The notes under the pieces: generated by a model
What the model saw: only the letters and a program-made list of their open reading frames with translations
Databases searched by the model: none
What the model was told of the DNA's origin: nothing
Shown here: piece by piece, positions 11,072 through 21,327 of the stretch
How the letters are laid out: the number at the start of each line of letters is the position of its first letter
Position numbering within the stretch: position 1 is the first letter of the stretch
Program-made: the position numbers and the translations under genes
Source of the DNA: Margaritispora aquatica
Lineage: Eukaryota; Ascomycota; Leotiomycetes; Helotiales; Discinellaceae
Assembly: GCA_007644065.1 (NCBI GenBank)
Contig: VJWN01000010.1
Coordinates: 992,001-1,056,000, forward strand
DNA length: 64,000 nucleotides
Reading direction: 5' to 3'

Positions 11072-13222
11072 TTAACTCCAGTAATCCCTCTCTCCAGCCA
11101 ACATACCACTGACTTCCTGGCCAGTCTTACCCACCACAATCCGACCCTTGCCCCTCTTCAGGAACTTCCCATCCTCCACACCACCAAGCACACCACCTCT
11201 ATCACGATCCCAAACCTTCTTTCCCCTCAAGAATGTGTATCGCGGCCAATTTTTGACCTGCATGCCCTCATACGGTGTATAATCCACCCCATGGTGCAGA
11301 TTGCATTGCTGAATCGTGAGACCATCCTCCAACTCGGCCTCAGGATACCAAATCACCAAATCCGCATCGTATCCAGGTGCAATATTGCCCTTCACCCCTT
11401 CAAGTCCATATAGCTTTGCTGGATCAGACGAAGTGAGCTGTACGAATCGCTGAAGTGTTAAGCGAGAATCCGCGTCTTGACCCGCGTAACTGAACAGTAA
11501 CGGCAATCTCGTCTCCACGCCTGGCACGCCATTGGGAATATCCCTATACCGCATGATCCCATCTTTCAGTCCCAATTTCTTTCCACCAGAGTGGTCATAC
11601 GTAGAAGGTGCATGATCAGACGAGAACGTAGTGAATGTTCCATTCGCAATACCCCTCCACATGGCCTCCAAATCCTTAGGATCATGTCTCAACGGTGGGC
11701 TACAAACGCATTTCGCACCCTCAAACGTATCCTTCTTCGAGCCCTTCAACTTCTCACTCAGCAAAAACAGATACTGCGGACAAGTCTCCGCATGAATAGG
11801 CAGCATCCGCGTCTGCGCCTTCCGCACATGCTTCATCGCAATCTCAGAACTCATGTGCACGATCAGGATGGGCGTGTCCGTCAGCTCCGCCAGACTAATG
11901 ATGCGATACGTCGCTTCGTTCTCAGCGATTTGAGGCCGTGAGATGGCGTGGAAGTAGGGATCGGTGTGGCCCGCTGCTTCGAGACGGTCCGTGATGAGCG
12001 AGATGATGTCGCTGTTTTCGGCGTGCACCATGGTTGTGAAACCGAGAGTGCGCGCGGACATTAGAACGTCGAGGAGCTGGGCGTCGCCGAGCTTAAGTGG
12101 CTCGTAGGTCATGTATAGCTTGACGCTTGTGATGCCTTGGGAGATCAGGAGGGGCATTTCGGTCGCCATGATAGATGGGGTGGGGTTTGTGAGGATGAGA
12201 TGAAATCCGTAGTCGCCTAAGAGGTTGTGAGAAATGGTTTCGGAGTGGAGTGAAACAAAGGCGTCTTACAATAACTCTGATCTTTCGCACGAAGATGATA
12301 ACCTTCAACACAGGGCAGTACGCTCTCCTCCGTCTTCAACTGACTTGCAAATGCAAGCACAGTAGTGGTCCCTCCGGCAATAGCACTTCGGCTGCCAGTC
12401 ACAAAGTCATCACCTGTGGGACTGTTGTCCTGTGCGAAGTGGACATGAGAGTCGACTCCTCCAGGTGTGATGTAAGCACCTTTGCCATCGACAACCTGAG
12501 TTTCTTCATCGCGAGGAAGCGAAGTTCCTAAGCATGAGATTTTGCCATTTGAAATGCCAATCTCGATGCCAGGAGCGAGGACATCGCTTGCTGTGACCTG
12601 TGACAGGGTTGAAATTAGCCGATACTCGAAAGGAGGTATTAATGACTTGAACTTTTCAATAGGCCAACATTCGAAATAAACGCATTAGAAAAGACGCCAA
12701 AATGAGCGATAGTTCATCTAGGACTTCAAACTGCCAATGGTGATCGGCCGAAGGCTCGATGCTCTCGGCAATTTCATTCTGAGCCGACTTGGTGGGAGAC
12801 GAGAGCACAAAACAAAATTGCCAAAATAATGAATCAAAAAATACAAAACATACAACAGCAGGTATTCGCTGATGGTCACCCACTCAACTACTAATCTACC
12901 GATCTTCAGCTTAGATATGGGAGAGCGGACGGGATCCCTCGTTCTTTGAAGTCTATGGTCGTATGTGACAGCTTTCTTCCATGTTTGACACATATAGGTA
13001 TCTGTCTGACAGGCTTGCACCTCAGTAGTTGGAAAGGGTATTTTTCGATGATACAGGGAAGCAAACAGTAATACGATAAGAAAATAACATGACCCGAGAA
13101 CTTCTCATGCCATTGATTTGGCAGTTGTAAAAGTAAAAATCAAAACATTAAAATGCATAGAACACAGAACGGATATCTTAACTCACAATAATGCCATTCG
13201 TAACGATCAAATCAAAGCCCAT
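11072..13222 (-). CDS. D-hydantoinase / dihydropyrimidinase
   Basis: Hydrolyses the ring of hydantoins or dihydropyrimidines to N-carbamoyl (ureido) acids. Three exons (13187-13222, 12270-12597, 11072-12216) give 502 residues, a normal family length. The first exon holds only 12 codons (MGFDLIVTNGII) and is followed by a 589-nt intron, long for this locus. Metal ligands of the cyclic amidohydrolase barrel are all present: HVH at 63-65, the lysine carbamylated in the family (K154 in SVKLYMTYEP), H186 in MVHAEN, H242 in VHMSS, and D322 in SSDHAP. The beta-sandwich return GNIAPGYDADLVIW is also seen. It is divergent from the carbamoylase gene 728 bp away and is part of the hydantoin cluster. Substrate range (hydantoin versus dihydrouracil) cannot be told from sequence, but the racemase and carbamoylase neighbours favour hydantoins. 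Confidence 0.93.
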
Positions 13223-13949
13223 TCTCTTTCCTTCCTGTGGTATTTCCCAATGCCAGAATCAAATCCTTAGAAAGTAACTAAATCACAAAAAGAAACATCA
13301 ACCATACAAATATCACCTACCTCACCCTCCTCAAAAGCAGAGCCTCTAACTAGTTTCCTCCTCGGTTCCAAGTCCCCACTAATCATACTGGACACAGCCC
13401 AGCACAACCATCCCATTCTCTAAAATCCCATCATCGACATTCGACACGCCACCAATATGCAGACTCCAGTTTTGTATCACGCCAAGCAGCACTCTGATAC
13501 GCTCAGATAGTGTCTTGCCCGTCGGCCAAGCAGGGGTATTTAACCTGCACCCCACCTTATGCAGGGCGATTGCTGGATGTTTGCCGAAGGGAAATCTACA
13601 ATCAGTGATCGTTGATATGTCGAGGATGATATGAGTTGAGACCAAAGGCCAGGGGTATCTAGACGATGGGTTTGGCGACGGGTGAGGGTCCGTGGGAAGG
13701 GCAGTGAGATGGCGGCGGAGACGGTGGTGATGGCGGAACTTGGACGTGAGGATGCATGAGTGGGAGGTTGAATTGAGTCGAAGCTGAGGAGAATTGTCAA
13801 GTGTTTGTGTTGAGTTGTCCAGATATTCGCGTCCACAAATATTGTGTCTCGTTACCTCTCTTAAAAATTTCGAATTTTCCGCAATCTCATCTCCTCCTTT
13901 TCATCATCACCAGTTCCTCTTCTGCAAACCATAGTACACCAACATCAGC
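13223..13949. promoter_or_regulatory. Divergent promoter of hydantoinase and carbamoylase genes
   Basis: About 727 bp separate two divergent start codons whose products act in consecutive steps, so shared control is likely. The word TTGGCCGA lies at 13522-13529 (minus strand), and an AGATAG GATA-type site at about 13505-13510 could serve a nitrogen regulator of the AreA type. Both sites are sequence matches only. Confidence 0.45.
13522..13529 (-). promoter_or_regulatory. TTGGCCGA word in hydantoinase/carbamoylase promoter
   Basis: Minus-strand match to the word found in the other two cluster promoter regions, about 300 bp from the hydantoinase ATG and 420 bp from the carbamoylase ATG. A functional operator is inference. 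Confidence 0.25.
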
Positions 13950-14981
13950 ATGGCGAGAACACTCAAGATCGCAGCAGCCCAAATGGGCCCAGTCCATCTC
14001 ACATCTACACGTCCAGAGACACTAGCACGCATGATTGCACTGCTTCAAGAAGCTCACACACTCGGAGCCAAAGTCGTGCTCTTCCCCGAAACAGCACTCA
14101 CGACTTTCTTCCCTCGCCATCTTATCGAGGAAGGAGAGAAGCTAGAGTCATACTTCGACTCCGCTGAGACCATAACCGAAGCTGCAAACACCAAGCCTCT
14201 CTTCGATGAAGCGAAAAAGCTGGAAATTGACATCTCGGTTGGCTTTGCCGAGCGGACGGCAGAGGGAAAGGGGTACAATACCAGCGTGTATTACTCGGCA
14301 AAGAAAGGAGAAATCATTGCAAAATATAGAAAGGTGCATCTCCCTGGCACCAAAGAGCCGTTCGAGAATCCCGACGCAGTCAATCAACTCGAGAAGCGGT
14401 ATTTTGAGCCCGGAAACTTAGGGTTCCAAGCTTTCCGTGTGCCAGAGTTGGTATCTGGAACTTTGAAGAAAGGAGCCGAGAAGGTTGCAGGTAAAGGCGA
14501 CCCGATCATGGGCATGATGATCTGTAATGATCGTCGCTGGCCCGAAGGATGGCGCTGCTACGGGTTGCAAGGCGTTGAAGTTGTGTTGTGTGGTTACAAC
14601 ACTGCAGGGTGGGCGCCTGATCTCTGGGGCACGAGGAAGCCAATGACGCCCGAGGAGGCGGAGGTCGATGCAGTGTTTCATCACAAGCTTAGCATGCAAG
14701 GGAACAGCTATATGAATAGTTGCTTTTCTGTCAGTGCTGCGAAGGCGGGCATGGAGGATGGGAAGTATGATTTGATCGGGGGCAGTTGTATCACTAGTCC
14801 TGAGGGTCATGTGCTGGCTGAGGCGAAAGGGAAAGGCGATGAGATTGTGTTTGCCGAGATTGATTTGGAGGATTGTAGGCAGGGGAAGGAGAAGACGTTT
14901 GATTTTGATAGGCATCGGAGGATTGATCAGTATGGCCCTATTACCACTCAGACAGGTGTTGTGGAGCCGGAGTATCTTTAG
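13950..14981 (+). CDS. N-carbamoyl-D-amino-acid amidohydrolase (D-carbamoylase)
   Basis: Nitrilase-superfamily enzyme that cleaves N-carbamoyl-D-amino acids to the D-amino acid, CO2 and ammonia. It has a single exon and 343 residues, slightly longer than bacterial D-carbamoylases. The catalytic triad is visible: E47 in VVLFPETAL, K128 in KYRKVHLPG and C192 in MMICNDRRWPEGWR. GYNTAG after the cysteine, FHHKLSMQGNSYMN and GGSCITSPEGHVLAEA follow the bacterial D-carbamoylase pattern rather than that of eukaryotic beta-ureidopropionase. The C-terminus (FDFDRHRRIDQYGPIT) also fits. It is the only intronless gene among the cluster enzymes, which is compatible with bacterial origin, though not proof. 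It lies downstream in pathway order of the divergent hydantoinase. Confidence 0.92.
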   Translation: MARTLKIAAAQMGPVHLTSTRPETLARMIALLQEAHTLGAKVVLFPETALTTFFPRHLIEEGEKLESYFDSAETITEAANTKPLFDEAKKLEIDISVGFAERTAEGKGYNTSVYYSAKKGEIIAKYRKVHLPGTKEPFENPDAVNQLEKRYFEPGNLGFQAFRVPELVSGTLKKGAEKVAGKGDPIMGMMICNDRRWPEGWRCYGLQGVEVVLCGYNTAGWAPDLWGTRKPMTPEEAEVDAVFHHKLSMQGNSYMNSCFSVSAAKAGMEDGKYDLIGGSCITSPEGHVLAEAKGKGDEIVFAEIDLEDCRQGKEKTFDFDRHRRIDQYGPITTQTGVVEPEYL

Positions 14982-15340
14982 AAGAAAGATGCAGAATTGA
15001 AGAGCCATAAGAGAATTCTCATAATATGATCAAATTATTGTGACCCTTGAGTGACTGCATTCTTCTATTGAAAGTAAGAATGACAAAACAACTTGAACAA
15101 GGATATGCAATAATTCTTCGCATAACCAGTCCATCGTTTTACCACACATGAATATACATGCTATGGCAAAATCTTGCTCCTCAACATAGGTTGTGAGTGA
15201 ATCTTCAAAATGTGTTGTCAAACGTTAGGAGTTAAGACATAGAAGATCTTACGACTTGTGAAAACATGAGGATGTAAATATAAGACAACAAGGTCAGGTT
15301 TTGAATAGTTAGCTTTATGCTTCTTCATTTTCCAATTATC
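14982..15340. other. Convergent intergenic region
   Basis: About 360 bp between the 3' ends of the carbamoylase and racemase genes. AT-rich; no gene recognised. Confidence 0.6.
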
Positions 15341-16228
15341 TTACAACCAATCTTGTCCCCTTGCTTCTCGTCCCACCTTAGAACTTCTGAAAATGCCACC
15401 CTTTGCTGTAACATGGCCTTCTCGGACCATAGCGATCAAGAACTGCACACCGACACCAACTCCGTCGATAACTTGAGCTGTAGCATCCTTGGATCCCACA
15501 GCTTCTTCACACCGAATCTTCATCTCAGTCATGCCAGCACAACCAAGAGTGATGCAGTCTGCACCCTTCTCCTGCACAAGCCTCCTCGCTGCATCTCCAA
15601 CAAGACCGAGGACTTTGTCTCTTGGTAAACGCTCCACTAAGAACATCAGCATGGGTATATAGACACAAGAGCAGGAAGACATACACTCTAATACTCCAAG
15701 GTTTGTTGTCTCGCAGCCAACGGAGAATCCTTCAAATCCATAATACCTGATCGCATCTTCATGCATGATCTTACTCCTTGCCCCAGTAGCGACAACACCT
15801 AGTCTACCACCGAGCATTCTCGCCGCATAGAGTGATGCTTCCATGATACCGATGACAGGTCCGGAAAGCTCTTCTCGGAGGGCATTGATCAATGGATGGG
15901 CACTGAAGCAAGCCACCAGGAATGCATCATACTTTGATGCAATAGGAACAACGCCTCGGATAGCTGCAGCAGCTGAGAGAACTCCATCGAGGTGTCCCTC
16001 GATGGCTGATGGAGTGGGGTGTGGTGAGGTGAATCCTGTGACTGTACAATATGGTGGTAAGGTGGTTTCGAGAGATCGTAGACATGCCTCTGTCATTGAA
16101 GACGTGCCATTAGGATTTATCAAAAGGATATTGATTGTCTTTGTGGATGACCCCGTTACTGATGGTAGTTCAGACATTGTGGTAGATGGTTGGAATTTGA
16201 GAAGAGCTATGAATTCGTCTGTGTTCAA
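15341..16228 (-). CDS. Hydantoin racemase (Asp/Glu racemase superfamily, DCG1-like)
   Basis: Interconverts D- and L-5-monosubstituted hydantoins, letting a D-selective hydantoinase use both. The frame is open over 295 codons. A 48-nt in-frame intron (15637-15684) is likely, because its removal restores the family motif NLGVLELERLPRDKV; the spliced product is about 279 residues. A methionine 18 codons downstream (MSELPSVTG) may be the true start, just before the first strand ILLINPNGT. Two catalytic cysteines are seen, in FLVACFSAHP and ITLGCAGMTE, with NPNGT and GIMEASLYAA typical of hydantoin racemase. Yeast Dcg1 belongs to the same family. It is divergent from the cluster regulator gene. 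Confidence 0.88.
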   Translation of the reverse strand: MNTDEFIALLKFQPSTTMSELPSVTGSSTKTINILLINPNGTSSMTEACLRSLETTLPPYCTVTGFTSPHPTPSAIEGHLDGVLSAAAAIRGVVPIASKYDAFLVACFSAHPLINALREELSGPVIGIMEASLYAARMLGGRLGVVATGARSKIMHEDAIRYYGFEGFSVGCETTNLGVLECMSSCSCVYIPMLMFLVERLPRDKVLGLVGDAARRLVQEKGADCITLGCAGMTEMKIRCEEAVGSKDATAQVIDGVGVGVQFLIAMVREGHVTAKGGIFRSSKVGREARGQDWL

Positions 16229-16811
16229 GAGTGTAAGAAATAACTTTCAACTCCTTCGCTACCAGTATTTTTTGCGACTCCAGAACAACTAAACTGAATA
16301 CGGCCTCTTTCTCATATATTCCTAAGCGACTCTGAGGAGTGATTTCAGGGGTGAGATGTAAAGCTGGATGTACGTAACCGAAATATTGAAAAGGATGAGG
16401 GTGGTGGGACGACTGACTCTTCACAGGAAATTGAGCAGCAAATCATAGCATCAGCTTGATGACTAGTCACTATATAGCGGATCAAATACTACTTAGTACT
16501 AGCTTTATGTATGTTATAACAAACATGCATGAATCGTTGACCACTGGATTCATATAAAAATGCTGATGAAGCTGTGCAGATAACCTTGGCCGTCTCACAC
16601 CTGAGTTGGCCGTGGGAATGTGCATTTGAAGTTCACACCTTCAGCGGCCCCGCACCCGCGTCTTGAGGAGTCTCGCAGCACAAGTATGGATCATCTGTTT
16701 CGTCCGAAGATTACTGTTTTCCGCCTGAAGTCGACAGAAATGTGAAAAGATCTAGAAGAAGGGGGCGTTGCGCGATACAGAAAAGGTGTACTCCGTACTG
16801 ACGTACCTACT
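16229..16811. promoter_or_regulatory. Divergent promoter of racemase and Zn2Cys6 regulator
   Basis: Non-coding stretch between divergent genes. It holds an AGATAA GATA-type site at 16578-16583 and, just beside it, the TTGGCCGT direct repeat. Short frames in the region look random. Confidence 0.45.
16586..16613 (+). promoter_or_regulatory. Direct repeat TTGGCCGT, 20-bp spacing
   Basis: TTGGCCGT occurs at 16586-16593 and again at 16606-16613. The start-to-start distance of 20 bp is about two helical turns, so both copies face the same side of the DNA. CGG-containing words in repeats are typical targets of Zn2Cys6 dimers, and a Zn2Cys6 gene starts about 200 bp downstream. Binding by that protein is inference. 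Confidence 0.35.
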
Positions 16812-19167
16812 TTGGTTCACAAAGACACTAACCCCTTTTCGGAGTTCAAAACGAAGTTCATTCATCTGGACCCCGAATTCGAGATGGATACTCACAATCA
16901 CAACCACAACAACCACAACAACCATAATCATAACCAGCACCATAATAATGCCAACCACAATTATGGGAACGCACATCCGTCGCTATCGCCAACCGACTTT
17001 TTCAATGGGCTGGAGTTGACCCCGACGGTAACGGTCCAGCCGGGGCCGCGCAGTTATAAATCGAGGAAATACAGGCCGTGTGATCTCTGTCGCAGTCGAC
17101 AAGTGAGATGTGCAATTGATACTGCACCGCCTTGTCAGCTTTGTACAGCTCATGGACGGGCTTGCACATTCGTGGAACAACCAAAAAAGAAACGACGTCC
17201 AAATCCATCGACAAGTGATACAGGTGGGTCAGGAACAACTGGTACTTCCTAGTGTCTCAACGGCCAAAGCAACGGGCTGACATGTGTTTGTAGCTCCAAT
17301 ACCACAGTTTGAGTCCTCTACGAACCAATTAAGTCCGGGGTTTATTGCACAATACAACAATGAGCAATCCTACAATGGGTTGAACGGCCATAGCAGCGGG
17401 GAGCATCCTCACTCTTCGCCAAACCAGCTACACTATCAACTCAATCAGACCCTAGATACTTCTTCGATATACGATCCATATTTACAAATGATACCTGGTG
17501 CAACACGAATCCGACCTTTGGATTCACAAGCGACAAGATCAGCAAGATTTATAGGAGAGACTGGAGAGTCAAACCCATACCTACTTCGACATTACAGATA
17601 TGATGAGAATGACGAGTGTACAATATCTAAGTTGACATATCGTCGGATTAAAAGCACACAAACTCAGAATGCTGCACACGGAGACAAGGGCGAGCCGCCA
17701 GTAGTATTCATGCTTGCAGATGATAGCCTTGCTCAGAAGGGCGAACCTAGAGTCGAGGAGGATGTGCTTGCCAAAGCACGGTCTGATATATCCAACATGT
17801 TCAATGAGCAGGAAGCTTTGAGATTGATTGGGCTTTTCTTTCGCTTTGTGTATCCCTACTTTCCTATCCTATCTAAAAGCGAGATATACCCTGGTGGTTC
17901 AATATCTCCCTCGATCCTGCAAATATTACCTCTGTCTTTATTGTCAGCTATATACGCCACCGCCCTACCCTTTATGCTTTATGACGATTTGCTTGCTACG
18001 AGTACTGTCCATTCTCCACCTTCAGCATCGACTTTGTTTCGAATATCCTGGCTCTGTGTAACCCAAGAGCTTCATACTCCACGTCTAGCCACCTTGCAAG
18101 CATGTCTCCTCTTGTTACAACGAGCTCCCACCAATCGATACACAACAGACACGCCTTGGAAAACAAGTCTTGTAGGGTGGACTGTCAGCCTTGCTCAAAC
18201 TCTTGGTCTTCAAAGGGAGTGTGGTGACTGGACAACAATACCATCATGGGAAATGGGACTAAGGAAAAGGTTATGGTACGGTGTTGTCATCATGGATAAA
18301 TGGGCATCTCTTGGTGCTGGAATGCCGAGTCATATCCGATCCGAAGATTTTGATGTGATTCCATTGAGTGAATCTGATCTTGAACCTCCTTCACTGGATC
18401 CAAATTCCAATGCCATACCAGGATTCATCGAGCCAGAGGCCGATAGTAATCACTTCCATCTTCTCTCCGAGTTGACCAATATTCTGAGTGATATCATGGA
18501 AAGCTATTACACTCTACGTGCTTCAGCTCGTACGAGCAAGGACTTCACCCTCTCGCTTGACATTGCTCGTTCACTGAGGTCTCGATTACGAGTTTGGAAC
18601 GAAAACCTTCCTCCGGCACTCGCGATCAAGCAGCCTGATCGGACTGAAAACCATGGCATGGCTCGACTGAGTGGCAACCCATCATTATCATTGGCGTACA
18701 TCGTGGCTCAAATGACTTTATTTCGAGCTTTGCTTAGACCTTTGGAGAACCTCACTAGTGTTCAGGAAGAAGATCACGGAATCGTGGGCAGTCGCCATGC
18801 AGTAAGAGCTGGTGCAAAAGTATGTGCCAAAGAGGTCGTTGAGTTTGTTGAGAATCTAGCTAGAGGTGCTTTAGACGCGTTCTGGCATTCTTGTAAGTTG
18901 ATCACTCCAACACAGTCTCATCGTCATAGCTGATAAAATTCAGGGTCGCGTGCAAATTTTGCAATAGCATCGTCGTTTCTCATGCAGCTCTTGGTAACAT
19001 CGGAAAGCGAAGCGGAACAATCAGAGATGAAAGACTTGGTTGGACGATGGCGTTGGGCAATGCGAATAGGATCGGGCAACACAGGAAACGGTCTCATGAG
19101 CTTAGGATTGTTGCGCTTGGATGGTCTTTTGCTTGAAAACGGTACTGGCCAAATGGCTTCTGGGTAA
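16812..19167 (+). CDS. Zn2Cys6 transcription factor, likely cluster regulator
   Basis: Exons 16812-17223, 17294-18892 and 18944-19167 give 744 residues; the phases agree at both joins (TSDT-APIPQF and FWHS-WSRANFA). An in-frame ATG at 16884 would remove 24 residues and may be the real start. A His/Asn-rich stretch (about 28-50) precedes the binuclear zinc cluster, with cysteines at 90, 93, 100, 108, 111 and 118 (CX2CX6CX7CX2CX6C), followed by basic PKKKRR. The middle homology region follows (ALRLIGLFFRFVYPYFPILSKSEIY, KTSLVGWTVSLAQTLGLQRE, GLRKRLWYGVVIMDKW), typical of the fungal-specific factor domain. It lies between racemase and permease genes, so local control of hydantoin use is inferred. 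A general nitrogen or amide regulator is the alternative. Confidence 0.88.
16890..16962 (+). repeat. His/Asn codon repeat
   Basis: A run of CAC/CAT and AAC/AAT codons encodes alternating His and Asn residues near the N-terminus of the Zn2Cys6 factor. It is a low-complexity tract of the kind that varies in length between strains. Confidence 0.85.
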
Positions 19168-19360
19168 ATGGTGTTTGGGTAAAAATGGTGTCTATCATCT
19201 GGAAAATTTCCTGCCATAAAACATCTACATTAGTCTATAGGTCTCAGCTTTCTCAACGCTGTGGACTATTTGCCTTCTCAATTCCCTTGTTCAAAGCTGT
19301 CAATTATTTGCATTGTCTAGTTCTAATTTGCACTGTCTAAATTCTCGCAACAATCCTGAT

Positions 19361-21327
19361 CTACAAGTTTCTAGTCTTCTCATCGCTGGTCATTTTCGCC
19401 TCCTCCTGATCAGAATGACCGAAGCTCGACCCATCTACAGCATCCATAATCTGACCCTCATCTACCCGATCCTGCATTGGCCAAATCTTGCCAAAGGCCG
19501 TATATGCACCAAAAGCAATGAGCGTACCAATCAACCAGCTCAAACTGTACACATACGTCGCACCCTTCGGCACCGACAAATTTCCAGTCGCTCTCGCCAA
19601 TCCAGCCAAATTAGGTGCAATACCCAAGATGAACGCAGCAAAAGCACGGAGGTTGAACCCATGAAAGAAAGAGTAGATATCTGGATGTCTATACAGCGAC
19701 GATAGATTAAGATGTCGCTTGCGCAAGACCCAAAAGTCGGCCATCATGACGCCTGCAATGGGACCGAGGAACATGCTGTACCCACCCAAGAAAGCGCTGA
19801 ATGACGCAGCCGAGTACTGTATATTCCACGGCGTGGCGGCGATGGAGATGACGCAGCAGATGTACGCGCCTCTCCGCGCGTTGATCCAGCTCGGGAACCA
19901 GAGCGCCAGGTCGTTGGAGAACGACACCGAGTTGGCCGAGATGTTCGTCCCAATCACGGCGAAAGACCAGCAGAGCGCGGAGAAGAACTGCGCGGCGCGG
20001 TTGCCCCACAGGAGGGAGACTTGTAAGGGATTCCAGGTCGTGACGCCGTACACGGCTTTCGTCGCTGATGTGACGGTCACGCCGAGGATACCGCAGAGCG
20101 TGACGAGCACGCAGAGCCCGACGGCTTGGGTCCAGAAGACTTGTCGTGGGTATTTGGCGTAGCGTGTGAAATCGGGCATGTTGAGCGCGAGTGTCGCTTT
20201 GGGTCCGATGGTTGTGGTTACGCATTGGAAGAATACGACGATAGTCGGTGTGCCGTCTGTGATGTGTGTCCCTTGAGAGAAGGTGGGCCCGAAGCCTTTG
20301 GCTGCTACGAGGGCCCAGATGAAGAGGGTGAGGCCGAAGATGGGCATTATCTGGTGATGGTTGAGTTAGTCTTGTCATGTTTTGTGCATTGGTTTAGGTG
20401 AGGTGGGATGGAATGGAGTTAAGCGAGGGGTGTTGATTCTTAAATGTTGTGTGAGTGAGCACTTACAAGAGTCTTCGCCATGAACAGGTATCGCAATTTA
20501 GAAACGTGGAGGTAAAGTAGTGGAAGCTGGATGATGATGAATAGAAAGAAGCAGAGCATTCTATGATGAGGTTAGCAATAGTCCCTTCAATTGAAGGCTA
20601 GAACTGCATCTCAAAAGACATGTCTTCGGAGCACATTTCGAGAGTACAATATCTCGGGAACTTGACTCATGTAGGAATGGGCTGTGTTGAAAGAGAGAGA
20701 TGACCTACTGTGCTGAAGTGACATGAGCGGAGGCCGGAATGTGGTTGGGGAATTTCGCGAACGAAGGCCATATTGCCTGGATCATCACTTGCACACAAGT
20801 GCCTCCTTGAAATGACTGGGTTCCGAACCTTATTCGAGTGTTAGAGAATAGCTATGGCAGCTGTACGAGGAGATCACTTACCAGATGCATGCTACCACTC
20901 CTCGGACGAAGACCGCGAAGTACGCACCATAGACTCCAAAAGTAGATCGCATCAATAACGGGAAATTGATGCCATATACGCAGCCTACATAGCCATTGAG
21001 CATAGCAGGAATACACACTAGGAGATGGCCGACAATGATTGCGAGAATTGCTAATCCTGGGCTCAGACCTTTAGTGCTGGATACCTTGTTAACTTATGTT
21101 CCTCGTATTCTCATAACATACACTTACATCGACGAGCTTGCAACTTGATACATCGAGATACTGAAAGCTTCCGCAATCCAGAATCCTAGCAATGAAGGCC
21201 ATGTCCATGTTCTTTGTTCCGAATCGCGAGGAACAGGGTCGAGATCTTTGTTGGATGCCAGGCCCAGACTTGCATAGGTACCAACCTCGCTATGCAGCCT
21301 GAATTTTTCAACAAAGCCGGGCGCCAT
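19361..21327 (-). CDS. NCS1 nucleobase/hydantoin-type permease
   Basis: Plasma-membrane proton symporter of the NCS1 family (uracil, allantoin, hydantoin and related transporters). Five exons (21128-21327, 20882-21076, 20709-20828, 20467-20560, 19361-20350) give 532 residues with consistent phases. Recognisable blocks are WTWPSLLGFWIAEAFSIS at TM1, INFPLLMRSTFGVYGAYFAVFVRG, WFGTQSFQGG, GPKATLALNMPDFTRYAK, GTNISANSVSFSNDL, FPSWINARRGAYICC and GPIAGVMMADFWVLRKR. These fit the Fur/Dal4-like fungal branch. Mhp1, the bacterial hydantoin transporter, is in the same family. Adjacency to hydantoin enzymes suggests uptake of hydantoins, but uracil or allantoin uptake cannot be excluded. It is convergent with the regulator gene, 193 bp apart. 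Confidence 0.92.

Noticed and set aside
12656..13020. Open frames inside the long first intron of the hydantoinase gene
   Set aside because: No recognisable motif, and splice sites on both sides join the family's N-terminus exactly.
14418..15008. 196-codon minus-strand frame opposite the carbamoylase
   Set aside because: Antisense frame over a well-defined enzyme, no domain and no start context.
19707..20378. Long second frame on the minus strand inside the permease gene
   Set aside because: Arg/His-rich shadow of the NCS1 permease; the other frame carries the transmembrane helices and consistent splice phases.
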